IMG/VR virus record: IMGVR_UViG_3300027777_000031
Coordinates: 1-64,000 of that record
DNA length: 64,000 nt
Direction: 5' to 3' (one strand)
Source of the DNA: a virus
Below are positions 34,546 through 43,670 of this stretch, piece by piece; the first letter of the stretch is position 1; the number at the start of each line of letters is the position of its first letter. Below the pieces are notes generated by a model. That model saw nothing but the letters and a program-made list of their open reading frames with translations, was not told the DNA's origin and did not search any database. The position numbers and the translations under genes were made by a program.

Positions 34546-36204
34546 TTAATCTTTTATTAATCTCACTGAGAGTCCATTAGCTTTACTAATTACACTACTA
34601 TTGATATTAGTACTATTATAAGCAATATATCGGTAATAAGCGAATGTTAATATAAAGTCTGTTGAACTCCACCATAATCCCTGATTATTAATAAGGTTAA
34701 AGGATGTTGTACGTATTCCTCCACCAAACGCTGAAAATCCGCTAGAATTAGTTGCCTGATTAGGTGTTAACCAATGACAACCACCCGTTTCTTTCATTGC
34801 TCCACCAGCAGGACTTATTCCTCCTAAATAATTTACAAGAGTTGTCCATTCGGTATCAGAAGGAATGTGATAACCGGTTGGGGCCAACCCTCTTGGGTCA
34901 GTTACCGCATACCAATTGTATAATTTTCCGTAAGTTGTTCCTGTAACCGAATCATTGTTATAGTAACACCAAGCACCTGTGGTTAAATTATTCCAAGTTG
35001 TTTGGTCAGTAACTTGAGGAATTACATCACCGTTACGATAAGTTGTTACATCTAAATTACATTTTGACCACGTTTGAGTCCCAATTGTTATATCCTGTAC
35101 CGTACAATTTGGGCACGGATTTAATGTCGGTGTAGGTGTAGGTGTTTTAGTAAGTGTAGGTGTAGGTGTTTGAGTCGGAGTTAAAGTATTCGTTGGTGTA
35201 AGTGTTGGCGTAGGTGTAGGTGTTGGTGTGTTTGTATTTGTAGGTGTCATTGTAGGTGTCATTGTAGGTGTAGTACTTGGTGTTGGTGTGTTAGTACTTG
35301 TTTGAGTAGGCGTTGGTGTTTGAGTCGGAGTTAAAGTATTCGTTGGTGTAAGTGTTGGCGTAACCGTAGGAGTAACCGTAGGAGTTGGCGTAGTAGTTGG
35401 TGTAGAAGTAATCGTAGGTGTTGGTGTTGGTGTTAATGTAGGTGTTATTGTTGGAGTAGGTGTTGGGGTAGGGCAAATAAACGTACCACAAGCAGGAATA
35501 TCGTCAAAATTTGTTATTATTGTTATTATACCATCCACAACTGTTACGACATAAAGAGGTGGTGTATATATATCCGGATTTGAGGGGTATGAATTAGGTC
35601 CATACACATAATTACCTGTGAATATTTCCGGAATCCCAAATGAATTGTAAAATTGTGTTCCAACATTAAAACCAATCTTTGAATAATAATAAAACTCAGA
35701 CCCATTTACTTGGACTAAAGGATTAAAGGCTTTAGTAAAGTAACATTTTACATCACCAACCCCTAACGAACTAAAATTCCAATTTAGTACCCCGCAAATC
35801 GTAGCACTATACGATAAAATCACAATTGAGTATGTAGGTATAAATGTTGGTGTAATACTTGGTGTTGGTGTTATAGTTTGAGTTGGAGTAAGTGTTGGAG
35901 TAAGTGTTGGCGTAATAGTTGGTGTAGGTGTTGGAGTCGGAGGATTACCTTCACTTATAGAACTAGGTTTAGGAAAATGTTTTGTAATGTTAAGGTTATC
36001 TCCATTTTTAACATTAAAAATCCCTTGACCATTCACATTAAGTTTTGAGCCCGCAATAATATTACCTGATTTTTTTCTACTAACAAAATCACCCCCCTTA
36101 AAATTGTTTTGAACAATTACTTGGTTTGGTTTTGTTTCTTGTGTTAAATCTAGATTTATACTAACTGGAACTTCAATACTTCTCTTTCTATCTGAGATAC
36201 CCAT
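34546..36204 (-). CDS. threonine-proline stalk protein with C-terminal FISUMP domain
   Basis: The protein has 552 residues. A short N-terminal domain (1-85) contains [20 protein letters not shown]; a first Thr-Pro repeat lies at about 86-120, a globular beta domain at 121-243, a long Thr-Pro repeat at 244-360, and a C-terminal domain from 366 starting [20 protein letters not shown]. The last has the marks of the Fibrobacter succinogenes major paralogous (FISUMP) domain: [23 protein letters not shown] and SVRLIKD. Such domains occur on Bacteroidota surface proteins. Between portal and terminase genes, it may be a head-attached adhesive fibre. No signal peptide is seen. Confidence 0.72.
   Translation of the reverse strand: MGISDRKRSIEVPVSINLDLTQETKPNQVIVQNNFKGGDFVSRKKSGNIIAGSKLNVNGQGIFNVKNGDNLNITKHFPKPSSISEGNPPTPTPTPTITPTLTPTLTPTQTITPTPSITPTFIPTYSIVILSYSATICGVLNWNFSSLGVGDVKCYFTKAFNPLVQVNGSEFYYYSKIGFNVGTQFYNSFGIPEIFTGNYVYGPNSYPSNPDIYTPPLYVVTVVDGIITIITNFDDIPACGTFICPTPTPTPTITPTLTPTPTPTITSTPTTTPTPTVTPTVTPTLTPTNTLTPTQTPTPTQTSTNTPTPSTTPTMTPTMTPTNTNTPTPTPTPTLTPTNTLTPTQTPTPTLTKTPTPTPTLNPCPNCTVQDITIGTQTWSKCNLDVTTYRNGDVIPQVTDQTTWNNLTTGAWCYYNNDSVTGTTYGKLYNWYAVTDPRGLAPTGYHIPSDTEWTTLVNYLGGISPAGGAMKETGGCHWLTPNQATNSSGFSAFGGGIRTTSFNLINNQGLWWSSTDFILTFAYYRYIAYNSTNINSSVISKANGLSVRLIKD
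35110..35475 (-). repeat. low-complexity Thr-Pro coding repeat
   Basis: The array encodes about 120 residues of TPTP with interspersed L, N, Q, M, V and I. A second shorter block lies at about 35850-35950. At DNA level it is a degenerate GGTGTA/GTTGGT hexamer-like repeat and is likely to vary in length between relatives. It encodes an extended rod between two globular domains. Confidence 0.75.
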
Positions 36205-36227
36205 TTATTCTTTTTAAATAAATATTA

Positions 36228-37994
36228 TCACATACCAAATAACCAACCATATTTTTGATAATCTTCACGACTAACTTGTTGGCTACCAAATTGATTAATT
36301 CTATCTTGGTAATGTGGAATAACAGGGTCAAAATTAATATTCTCTTTAATTGCTTCATTATTACTCACAGACCAAGAATCAATCATTGCTTTGGTTTGTT
36401 CGGTAACCTTACTTAATTTACTAAAAGAAGATTCTGCGACGTAAGTTGCCATCGCAATTGACATAATTAAGTCATCGTGATGTCCTTTTTGGTGGTCAGG
36501 ACGACCATTGATATAAACAAAGGTATTCATCTCGTTGTATAAACGAGCACTATAAATTCTAAATTTATGTCTCATCACTTCTTCAAATGACGCAATAATT
36601 TGAACCCTTTTATTGTTAAAATTTATTCCAGGAATTTTATCCATTGCTTTTGGGTCATATTTCCATTTGTTTGATAAATCAAGACCATCAACATATAAAT
36701 CCCGATAATTCATTTCTTGTAGTTTTCTGGCGGTTGAAACACCCATTCCACCGGTGATATCAATAACCACAAAACAAGAATATATTGTCGCCCATTTATG
36801 ACAAATTTCCGCCATTGTATCAGGAGGTAATTTTCCCACATATTCCGCAACTTGTTCCTGAGTATCAAAATCTATAATTTGAAATGAACTAAAATCTTCA
36901 GAATCCCCACGGGAAACATCGACACCCATAATATATTTGTGACCAACAACCGGTTCTTTCCAAATCCAAAGAGCGTTACCCATCATTTTACTAATAGGTT
37001 CAAGAACCATATTTTCACGAATATTTTGCATCATAAGAGAATCAAATACATTATCTCCGGAACCTAAGAAGTTACATTCCAACTCCTGAGATACTTTACG
37101 TTTATCGTATTTTAATTTCTTTACCATCGCCTCAAACCAAGATGAACAGGGTTTGTATCCGTCAGCCATTAGTAATTTAACATCATCAAAGTTTCTTGCA
37201 TCATATGATTTACTACCCCAATCAATAAAATCATTAGGGTTATATTCTTCTTTGTTTAATAAATAATGGATTATGTTTTCCGTTTTAACAAAATATAAAT
37301 CTTTTGTATATCTAGGGTCTCTATACCAAAACATCTCCGTAATTTTGAAGTCATTCATATTACGTAACGCTTGGTCATATATTTCATAGTAAATTGGGTC
37401 ATATCCGTTAGGTGTTGAAACCACAATTACTTTACCCCCCGTAGATAGGGATGCCATACAGGCAGACCAGAAATCACTATCGGCTTCAATAAACGCAGCC
37501 TCGTCAAATACAAGTATGGTAGGTGTAAATCCACGTAACGCATCCTTAGATGTTGCAACGGCTTTAACCTCACACCCGTTTGTTAATTTATAGTGTCTTT
37601 GGGAATTTTTTGATTTATCAAAATCTACACCGGTCCAAGATGGCCATTGACCAACAAAGGATTTAATTTTGTTTGCCATCTCCAATGAAGTATCCAACTT
37701 ATTGGCGATAATCAATATTTTCTCGGGAGTTTCTTTTCTTGCAAATACTAGTTTTTTAGACATCCAAGCCGCGGTAACGGTTGATACCCCGGCCTGTCTG
37801 TATTTTAATGCAATGTTTTCGTTGTAGTTTTCGTAATCATCTAATAGAGTAATTTGGTCAGGGAAAAGTTCCAATGGAACATATTTTTTCACCGTGTTAT
37901 CATAAGTTTCTAAATACGTTCTTAATGCGTATTCAGTATCTCTATTACATTTTACGTACTCTATTAGTACTTGTTCTCTTGTTAAATTCGACAT
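36228..37994 (-). CDS. terminase large subunit, T4 gp17-like
   Basis: The protein has 588 residues and both motor and nuclease domains. The Walker A variant is YRQAGVST (65-72), Walker B with catalytic Glu is LVFDEAAF (161-168), and the coupling motif is VVSTPNGYD near 195. The nuclease domain starts about residue 355 with IMGVDVSRGDSEDF (first Asp) and ends with HDDLIMSIAMA (last Asp). It packages DNA through the portal and cuts the concatemer. Length and order agree with T4 gp17 (610 residues). Confidence 0.92.
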   Translation of the reverse strand: MSNLTREQVLIEYVKCNRDTEYALRTYLETYDNTVKKYVPLELFPDQITLLDDYENYNENIALKYRQAGVSTVTAAWMSKKLVFARKETPEKILIIANKLDTSLEMANKIKSFVGQWPSWTGVDFDKSKNSQRHYKLTNGCEVKAVATSKDALRGFTPTILVFDEAAFIEADSDFWSACMASLSTGGKVIVVSTPNGYDPIYYEIYDQALRNMNDFKITEMFWYRDPRYTKDLYFVKTENIIHYLLNKEEYNPNDFIDWGSKSYDARNFDDVKLLMADGYKPCSSWFEAMVKKLKYDKRKVSQELECNFLGSGDNVFDSLMMQNIRENMVLEPISKMMGNALWIWKEPVVGHKYIMGVDVSRGDSEDFSSFQIIDFDTQEQVAEYVGKLPPDTMAEICHKWATIYSCFVVIDITGGMGVSTARKLQEMNYRDLYVDGLDLSNKWKYDPKAMDKIPGINFNNKRVQIIASFEEVMRHKFRIYSARLYNEMNTFVYINGRPDHQKGHHDDLIMSIAMATYVAESSFSKLSKVTEQTKAMIDSWSVSNNEAIKENINFDPVIPHYQDRINQFGSQQVSREDYQKYGWLFGM

Positions 37995-38015
37995 ACATAA
38001 TGTTGTCGGTAATTT

Positions 38016-39404
38016 TTAGAATCCTAACGAAGATAAATCAATATCGTCTAAGTCATCTAAGTCATCAAATCCGTAATCTCCATAATTTTCACTATCATCC
38101 TCATCATCTTCGTCATCGGACATTTTTGTTTCGTATTCGTGTTTTTTAAGGATTTCAACGATTTCGTTAACCATTCTATTTATTACCTCTTTTGCTTCTG
38201 GTTTATCGGCTATAATAGCTTTTGCTAATACCATAAAATCTTTTGCCTCTAATTGAGACAATTTCATAAATAAATATTGTTGAAGGTGTCTTTGGTCGTC
38301 TTCATATAATTTGTCAGGCCAAGCCTCTCTAAATTTTTCCCAAAATATTGGTCCTAATCTTGAATCCCATATTTCTGCCGGTAACGTATCTTCAGCACCA
38401 ACAACCATACTTCTTTGAACTGGGTCGTTTGGTAAGCCTTGGTCACCATATAATGAATAAATACCTTTAACTATTTCGTGAACTAATAACGGAAATGTAA
38501 ATGCCTTTGCTTTAATTGTTGGTGGGTCAGTTTCAGGGTCAGATTCTGATTGTCCCATTTGACCACCACCTGAACCAGCCATACCTTCCATATCAGGGTA
38601 TAACCAATATAAGTGTTCCATTAGTGATTGTGTTACACCATATAAATTTAATAAGTTTGGACTTAATCTATTTATTTCATCACTAACTAAAGTATACATA
38701 TGACCACCTTTAAATGCCGCTCCTTGAACTAATGAATTAATCAATCTTCTTTTTGCTTTTTCTAAATTGAATTTTTCCATAGAATCCATAAAGTCTTCCA
38801 TTTCTTCTTGGTGTTCTTCACTTTCTTTGAAAGCTTCTTCCACATCTTCTTCATCCGGTTGTTCTGGTTGGGTTTGCATTCCTTCAGACGCCCCCATTGG
38901 TCCATTAACCAATTCTACATCAAATTGTAATTGTCCTTCAGGAATACCTAATTCTTTTTTAACTAAATCAACCGCTAAGTTTTCAAGATATTCTTTATTC
39001 TGAACTTCAACTCTTTTAATTTGTTGTAAACTATTCATTACAGAACTCATTAATCCCATCATAGGATTATTCCCCTGAATTGGTGTAGTATCACCTAAAA
39101 ATCTTCTTACTTTATCAACAGAGTCTTTAAATCTTTGAGAAGACATCATTTCAACAAAATCTCTATCCCCTTCTTGAGGTAATGCAGGATGTTCTGCGTA
39201 TGGAGTTCTTTTTTGATTGATTTGATTTTCAATTCCCGGTTCCATTCTTTCAGGTCCTTCATAACTAACAGGTGCCTCATTTAAACGACGATTAATTTCG
39301 TTTAACATAGTTTGTTGGTTATTAGTTAAACCTTCGTTAACTAATTTTTTATCTAAGTCACTTTTGACTTTCAATATTTTATCCATTTTTAAATTTGCAC
39401 TCAT
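38016..39404 (-). CDS. hypothetical structural protein with acidic C-terminus
   Basis: The protein has 462 residues. The N-terminal 90 are polar and disordered, the middle is helical (KAKRRLINSLVQGAAFKGGH and LVHEIVKGIYSLYG), and the C-terminus is an Asp-rich tail (SDDEDDEDDSENYG onward). An acidic Glu cluster also lies at about 185-215. It sits immediately ahead of the terminase gene in transcript order and behind two other acidic proteins. I do not recognise the family; it may be a core, neck or packaging-associated protein. Confidence 0.5.
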   Translation of the reverse strand: MSANLKMDKILKVKSDLDKKLVNEGLTNNQQTMLNEINRRLNEAPVSYEGPERMEPGIENQINQKRTPYAEHPALPQEGDRDFVEMMSSQRFKDSVDKVRRFLGDTTPIQGNNPMMGLMSSVMNSLQQIKRVEVQNKEYLENLAVDLVKKELGIPEGQLQFDVELVNGPMGASEGMQTQPEQPDEEDVEEAFKESEEHQEEMEDFMDSMEKFNLEKAKRRLINSLVQGAAFKGGHMYTLVSDEINRLSPNLLNLYGVTQSLMEHLYWLYPDMEGMAGSGGGQMGQSESDPETDPPTIKAKAFTFPLLVHEIVKGIYSLYGDQGLPNDPVQRSMVVGAEDTLPAEIWDSRLGPIFWEKFREAWPDKLYEDDQRHLQQYLFMKLSQLEAKDFMVLAKAIIADKPEAKEVINRMVNEIVEILKKHEYETKMSDDEDDEDDSENYGDYGFDDLDDLDDIDLSSLGF

Positions 39405-39406
39405 AA

Positions 39407-40405
39407 TTATTTTTGATTAAGACCTAACGAATTAAATTTTAAAAAACTTGGTAATTCTCTTTTAATTGCCTTTGGAGCCCCTTGTTTACTTGGGTCCGGA
39501 GCAAAAGGATGTTTTGGAGTTGTATTTGGTCTAACCTTTGGTTTTGCCGGAGCAACTTCAGTATTTTCACCCATTTCTTTTTTCATAGCCTTTGGTGCAC
39601 CTTTTTTTTCCGGGTCCGGTTGGAACGGGTGTTTTGGTTTTGTTCCTGGACTAACCTTTGGTTTTGCCGGAGCTGTTTTTGTGTCACCTTCTAAAAGATT
39701 TTGAAAATCTTTTTTAGACATTTTTGGTGTGATGTGTTTTTCTACAAGTCTCATAATTTCTTTCTCAATTTTACTTTCTCCCATAGTAAGACCTGGTTTC
39801 ATTTGAGTCAGTTTAGCTTTACCAAGTTTAGTTAAAGCTCCCCCAACCATATCCATATAACTTTCTTTTGTCTCTTTTTTCTTTTCAGGAAGTTTGGCAA
39901 AGTTAGTCTTTTCTGCGAACTCATCAGCCATTTTACACCATTTTTTTTGTTCTTTTGTTTTTCCGTCACCACATTTAGCAAAGAAATATTTTTGTTGTTT
40001 TTTTGACTCAAATTTTTCGTCAATTTCTTTTTCCTCCATCATACCTGAACCGTCTTGATAATTTTCAAACCCATCATCAGTGCTTGGACCTTTTTGAATT
40101 GGGTCTTGAGTAGTTCCCCCTTTAGATTCATCATCTTTATCAAGTTCAATATCAGTTTGTTCATTAGGCATAGCCATAAAAGTCCCATCAGGATTTTTCT
40201 TTACATTATATCCTTTAGGTGTTGCAGGTAAATTACCACCTTTTTCTCCGACTTTATACGCTGTTTTAGCCGGTTCTGTTACGGGAGTGATTTGTTCTTG
40301 TAATTTACTAAATAATAAATCAACCTGACTATCAGTCATTTTATTTAGAGTTGAGGCTTTGATACCTTCTTTCACTAGTTTCAATTTTTTTTGATTAGTG
40401 TTCAT
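39407..40405 (-). CDS. hypothetical lysine-rich protein with PHPF-type repeats
   Basis: The protein has 332 residues from the ATG at 40405, chosen because the frame upstream lies inside the next gene. It is Lys/Pro rich and has two copies of a segment like KPKVSPGTKPKHPFQPDPEK near the C-terminus (about 25 residues each). A small domain in the middle (KQQKYFFAKCGDGKTKEQKK) has two Cys and resembles a short zinc- or DNA-binding stretch, without certainty. It is mostly disordered, as expected for a core or internal protein. Confidence 0.5.
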   Translation of the reverse strand: MNTNQKKLKLVKEGIKASTLNKMTDSQVDLLFSKLQEQITPVTEPAKTAYKVGEKGGNLPATPKGYNVKKNPDGTFMAMPNEQTDIELDKDDESKGGTTQDPIQKGPSTDDGFENYQDGSGMMEEKEIDEKFESKKQQKYFFAKCGDGKTKEQKKWCKMADEFAEKTNFAKLPEKKKETKESYMDMVGGALTKLGKAKLTQMKPGLTMGESKIEKEIMRLVEKHITPKMSKKDFQNLLEGDTKTAPAKPKVSPGTKPKHPFQPDPEKKGAPKAMKKEMGENTEVAPAKPKVRPNTTPKHPFAPDPSKQGAPKAIKRELPSFLKFNSLGLNQK

Positions 40406-40805
40406 ATTCAATTGTTTTTTCAAATTCCAATACGATATCTCTTTCGTATAATTTATCTTTGACTGATTGTTCTGTTTCACCAAACTTGAAAACCAATCTT
40501 TTTTGACGAGTGAAATCAACATCTTCACTTTCGTTTTCCCAACATAATGCGATTATATCATCCATTGAATCTATCATCGAAAAATAGTCAGAGTTTTGAA
40601 TTACTGACATTGTGATTTGGTCATTCTTCAAAACTCCTACTTTTTTAATATGTTCTATGTCCGGTGGAAGTGGATAACCATTTGATGGTTTTGACTCCCA
40701 AGCTTCACCCCAAACATCTTCAGAACTATCCGAGAAAATAAATTCATATATGTTATCACCCTTATAGTTAGGACCTAATTCATTAACATATATTAAATAA
40801 CTCAT
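40395..40805 (-). CDS. hypothetical protein
   Basis: The protein has 136 residues and is acidic. It starts MSYLIYVNELGPNYKGDNIY and has a beta-rich N-terminal half followed by a helical end (ETEQSVKDKLYERDIVLEFE). It overlaps the downstream gene by 11 bases and abuts the upstream one by one base, so it belongs to the head operon. The family is not recognised; a minor virion or assembly role is possible. Confidence 0.55.
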   Translation of the reverse strand: MSYLIYVNELGPNYKGDNIYEFIFSDSSEDVWGEAWESKPSNGYPLPPDIEHIKKVGVLKNDQITMSVIQNSDYFSMIDSMDDIIALCWENESEDVDFTRQKRLVFKFGETEQSVKDKLYERDIVLEFEKTIEYEH

Positions 40806-42166
40806 TAGATTATCTGACCTTTTGTATTAACTCTTAATTGTTCGTCATTCATTTCAAATACCAAGTTTTGTTTGTTTGTTTTCCCAACCAATTTAGCGTT
40901 TGGATATTTTTCCATTAATTTTCTTGCACCAACTTCTTGAGAAATACTTTCAGATAATTGTTTGATTTTATTAATTTTAGCTTTTTTACTTTCAGTAACT
41001 AATTTAGCTTGTCTTTTTTTAGATTCTAATAATTTTTTTTCTTTATTATCTATTTTAAAGTAACCTTCGATAATTTTATCAACCTTAGATTCTGAAAAAA
41101 TTCCTTCAATCATATCTTCAATATGACCTGCGTGATGAGGTTCAATATGTGGATGGTGTAAACTTCTATGTTTTGGGTGTCTTGGTTTAGAATCACCATT
41201 ATCCCATTTTGTTTTATATGATGGCATATCATCAGGAATACCTAAACCGTCGTATTCATCTTCATCAAAATCGTCAAAATCACCAAATCCTTGAGGCATT
41301 TCACCTTCAGGTTCCATACCTAATTCATCGTCACTAATACCTTCTTCTCCGGTTGGTTCTTCACCACCTTCTTCATCAGGGTTAAAATCACCCATACCTT
41401 CTTCTTCAGCCCCTTCAATTTTGTCAACAATCTCTTCTTTATCATCTTCGTCCATAGATTCTAAATCTAACGCCGATAAAATTGAGTTGATAACGTATTT
41501 TGAATCTTTAGAAGTCATTTCATCTTTACCTTCTTCAGTTTCTTGGAACGCTCTTAATTTTTGAGCTAACTTACCTGTTAATTTTTGAATAGATTTTAAA
41601 GTAACTTCTTCATTATCATCATCTTCAACATCTACATCTACATCAACATCTTCAGGAGCCGGAGCCGGTTCTTGTTCAGGTGCTGGTGCAGGTGCCGGAG
41701 ATGGTGCAGGTGCCGGAGCAGGTGCAGGTGCCGGAGCTGGCGCCGCTTGTTCTGATGTTTCACCACCATTCATTTTTAAAATATACTTAGTAGCCTCTTG
41801 AGGACTTTCGTAAAATAAATTAACATTCTTTTCGTTACCTTCATTAACATTAACTTCTTTAGCAACTAAATTAAGTCTTTTTAATGCTTGAGAATATGAT
41901 GAATAGTATTTTCTATTTTTCATAGGCTCCATATAATCAAACTCATTAGTTGATTCAGTTAAACTACACTTAAGTACATATCCACTTTTTTCTTTATCAA
42001 TTTTATAAGTTTTACCATTAGCTAAAACTTTAGTATATTCAGTAGATTTATCCTCATTAATTGGCGTAGGTATATTTTCTTTGTATCTAGCGATTTCCAT
42101 AATACGTTGGATTTTATCCATTCCTTGTAGTTTTTCGCTACCAACCGGTCTTAAATTGTTTCCCAT
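40805..42166 (-). CDS. acidic protein with Pro-Ala repeat, probable head core protein
   Basis: The protein has 453 residues. The N-terminal 130 form a small alpha/beta domain; residues about 142-170 are a (PA)n stretch; residues 172-330 are very acidic (VDVDVDVEDDDNEEV, EEGGEEPTGEEG); a His-rich patch (HRSLHHPHIEPHHAGH) follows, then a Lys-rich helical C-terminus with IKQLSESISQEVG. Composition resembles the scaffold at 28358-29914. It is likely cut by the prohead protease at (I/L)xE sites. No enzymatic motif is visible. Confidence 0.5.
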   Translation of the reverse strand: MGNNLRPVGSEKLQGMDKIQRIMEIARYKENIPTPINEDKSTEYTKVLANGKTYKIDKEKSGYVLKCSLTESTNEFDYMEPMKNRKYYSSYSQALKRLNLVAKEVNVNEGNEKNVNLFYESPQEATKYILKMNGGETSEQAAPAPAPAPAPAPAPSPAPAPAPEQEPAPAPEDVDVDVDVEDDDNEEVTLKSIQKLTGKLAQKLRAFQETEEGKDEMTSKDSKYVINSILSALDLESMDEDDKEEIVDKIEGAEEEGMGDFNPDEEGGEEPTGEEGISDDELGMEPEGEMPQGFGDFDDFDEDEYDGLGIPDDMPSYKTKWDNGDSKPRHPKHRSLHHPHIEPHHAGHIEDMIEGIFSESKVDKIIEGYFKIDNKEKKLLESKKRQAKLVTESKKAKINKIKQLSESISQEVGARKLMEKYPNAKLVGKTNKQNLVFEMNDEQLRVNTKGQII

Positions 42167-42250
42167 TTTATATGTTTTTGTTTGGAATTATTTTATATAT
42201 AAATATGTTCAGAATTAAAAATGTTATAATTCTGAATGGTTTATTGTTAA

Positions 42251-42988
42251 TTATATTGATTTTTCCTTTAAAGAAAGTTTTTTATCTTGATACTCATTTT
42301 GAAAATCAAATAGTTTTTGAATATAACCATTTCTTCTCAAAACTTTAAATACCAAATTTTCATCAGACATTTCCCCACCATCTTCAAGACCAGCAGTTCT
42401 ATATTTTTTTAATTTATCTTTAACTTTATTAATACTATCCATACCGGATTCTATTGATTTGTCATCTGAATCCTCAATTACCTCATCAATAATTTTCATC
42501 CAATGTTTAGATTTATTTTGAATAAGTTCCGTATCAATTTCAACGTCTTCTTTTTTAGGTTTGGTTTTCCACTCATCAAATAAAACAGAATACTCACCAC
42601 TACTAAAATGTGCCTCAACATCATTTTGAACATAAAGTTCCACATCATAACCATAGATTTTGATATTGTGTTTGTCGTTAAATAAAGCTTTTTTTAATTT
42701 GAAAAGTTCTTCATATAATGGAAGTTCTTTTTCTGAGAATTGGTCAAAGTCCGCAATTAAGTGTAAATCAACATCGGAATATTGTGACCAATTGTAATTG
42801 GCTAACGAACCTGTCATAACAACATCTGATATTACAACATCAACACCTAAAAATTCAATGAACTCGTATGCGATTTGTAATAGACGTTCTCTAACCTTAG
42901 AAGACATTTTATCAGACGATTCCCAAATCTTTGGATTTAGTTCGTCCTGTAAATGAAAACTAGATAATATACTTTTTAGATTACTCAT
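42251..42988 (-). CDS. nucleotidyltransferase-fold protein
   Basis: The protein has 245 residues. The motif VMTGSLANYNWSQYSDVDLHLI is the hG[G/S]xxxxxxxSDxDL pattern of the DNA polymerase beta-type nucleotidyltransferase superfamily, with the two metal-binding Asp in SDVDLH; a later IYGYDVELYVQ strand supplies the third acidic residue. Related phage and bacterial proteins act on nucleic acids, tRNA or proteins. No fused partner domain is evident. It lies at the upstream end of the head operon; its target is unknown. Confidence 0.68.
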   Translation of the reverse strand: MSNLKSILSSFHLQDELNPKIWESSDKMSSKVRERLLQIAYEFIEFLGVDVVISDVVMTGSLANYNWSQYSDVDLHLIADFDQFSEKELPLYEELFKLKKALFNDKHNIKIYGYDVELYVQNDVEAHFSSGEYSVLFDEWKTKPKKEDVEIDTELIQNKSKHWMKIIDEVIEDSDDKSIESGMDSINKVKDKLKKYRTAGLEDGGEMSDENLVFKVLRRNGYIQKLFDFQNEYQDKKLSLKEKSI

Positions 42989-43018
42989 TAACTATAAATA
43001 CTTAAATATCTATAATTG

Positions 43019-43261
43019 TTAGATTTTTTTGTGTTTGTAAGTTTTAACTATTTTTGACGAAAAGAATTTCCCTTGAGATTCCGCCATTCTGAATTGAGTA
43101 TATACTTGGTGTGGAACTTCATCATATTCATATAATGAACCATTATTGAATTCTACGACTAACTTTTTAGTTTCGGTGTCGTATTCTGTTTTCTTAACAT
43201 TTGACGATTGGATTTCATTAATAATCTTCGTCCCTTGAATTGTTTCTTTTAATATTGCCAT
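43019..43261 (-). CDS. KTSC domain protein
   Basis: The protein has 80 residues. From about residue 19 the pattern SSNVKKTEYDTETKKLVVEF, GSLYEYDEVP and FFSSKIVKTYKHKKI matches the small KTSC domain, named for its C-terminal Lys-Thr/Ser-Cys-like end and found in phages and next to lysyl-tRNA synthetases and nucleases. The function is unknown. It overlaps the upstream gene by 44 bases in another frame. Confidence 0.7.
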   Translation of the reverse strand: MAILKETIQGTKIINEIQSSNVKKTEYDTETKKLVVEFNNGSLYEYDEVPHQVYTQFRMAESQGKFFSSKIVKTYKHKKI

Positions 43262-43559
43262 CTTTTAAAGGTATTTCTAAATCTATTTGTTTTAATTTAC
43301 TCATAATATAATTAGTAAGCTCTTCATTGTCAATATTCCCAAAATAAGATATTAATTCACTTTTTAAATCATTAATTAAATTTCCCAGTTTATGGTATCC
43401 ATTCATAATATCCTGTGGATAATATGGTGGTTTCTTCAAATCTTCTTCACCCCAACCCTCTCTATTAAATGCGTGACGAAGTTTTCTATAAAGATTAGCC
43501 AATTCAGATTCCGGATGAATCGTGTCCATATATTTTTTCCAAGCAGCTTTCTTTTCCAT
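43218..43559 (-). CDS. hypothetical protein
   Basis: The protein has 113 residues, helical, starting MEKKAAWKKYMDTIHPESEL. It contains YRKLRHAFNREGWGEEDLKK and a second helical pair. It is the first gene of the minus-strand head operon, with ATATTTAT and AAAT directly before its ATG. The long overlap with the KTSC gene suggests coupled expression. No family is recognised. Confidence 0.55.
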   Translation of the reverse strand: MEKKAAWKKYMDTIHPESELANLYRKLRHAFNREGWGEEDLKKPPYYPQDIMNGYHKLGNLINDLKSELISYFGNIDNEELTNYIMSKLKQIDLEIPLKDGNIKRNNSRDEDY

Positions 43560-43584
43560 ATTTATAAATATAATTTAAATTTGT

Positions 43585-43615
43585 TTTGTCCATCCAAATA
43601 TTTGTATTACTTTTG
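43585..43615 (+). promoter_or_regulatory. host-type (flavobacterial) promoter of the clp gene
   Basis: TTTG at 43585-43588, then exactly 19 bases, then TACTTTTG at 43608-43615. This matches the Bacteroidota primary sigma consensus TTTG-N19-TAnnTTTG. The leader to the ATG at 43671 would be about 48 bases. Confidence 0.75.
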
Positions 43616-43670
43616 TCGAACCATTTGAAATAATGGAATTAACCCTTATACTTAAATAAAACAATTAATT

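Noticed and set aside
35110-35475. Regulatory or telomere-like microsatellite
   Set aside because: The hexamer-like repeat is in frame and encodes a Thr-Pro rod flanked by folded domains.
40406-40528. Longer N-terminus for the gene at 39407-40405
   Set aside because: The extra 41 residues lie inside the upstream gene in another frame; the ATG at 40405 gives the usual short overlap.
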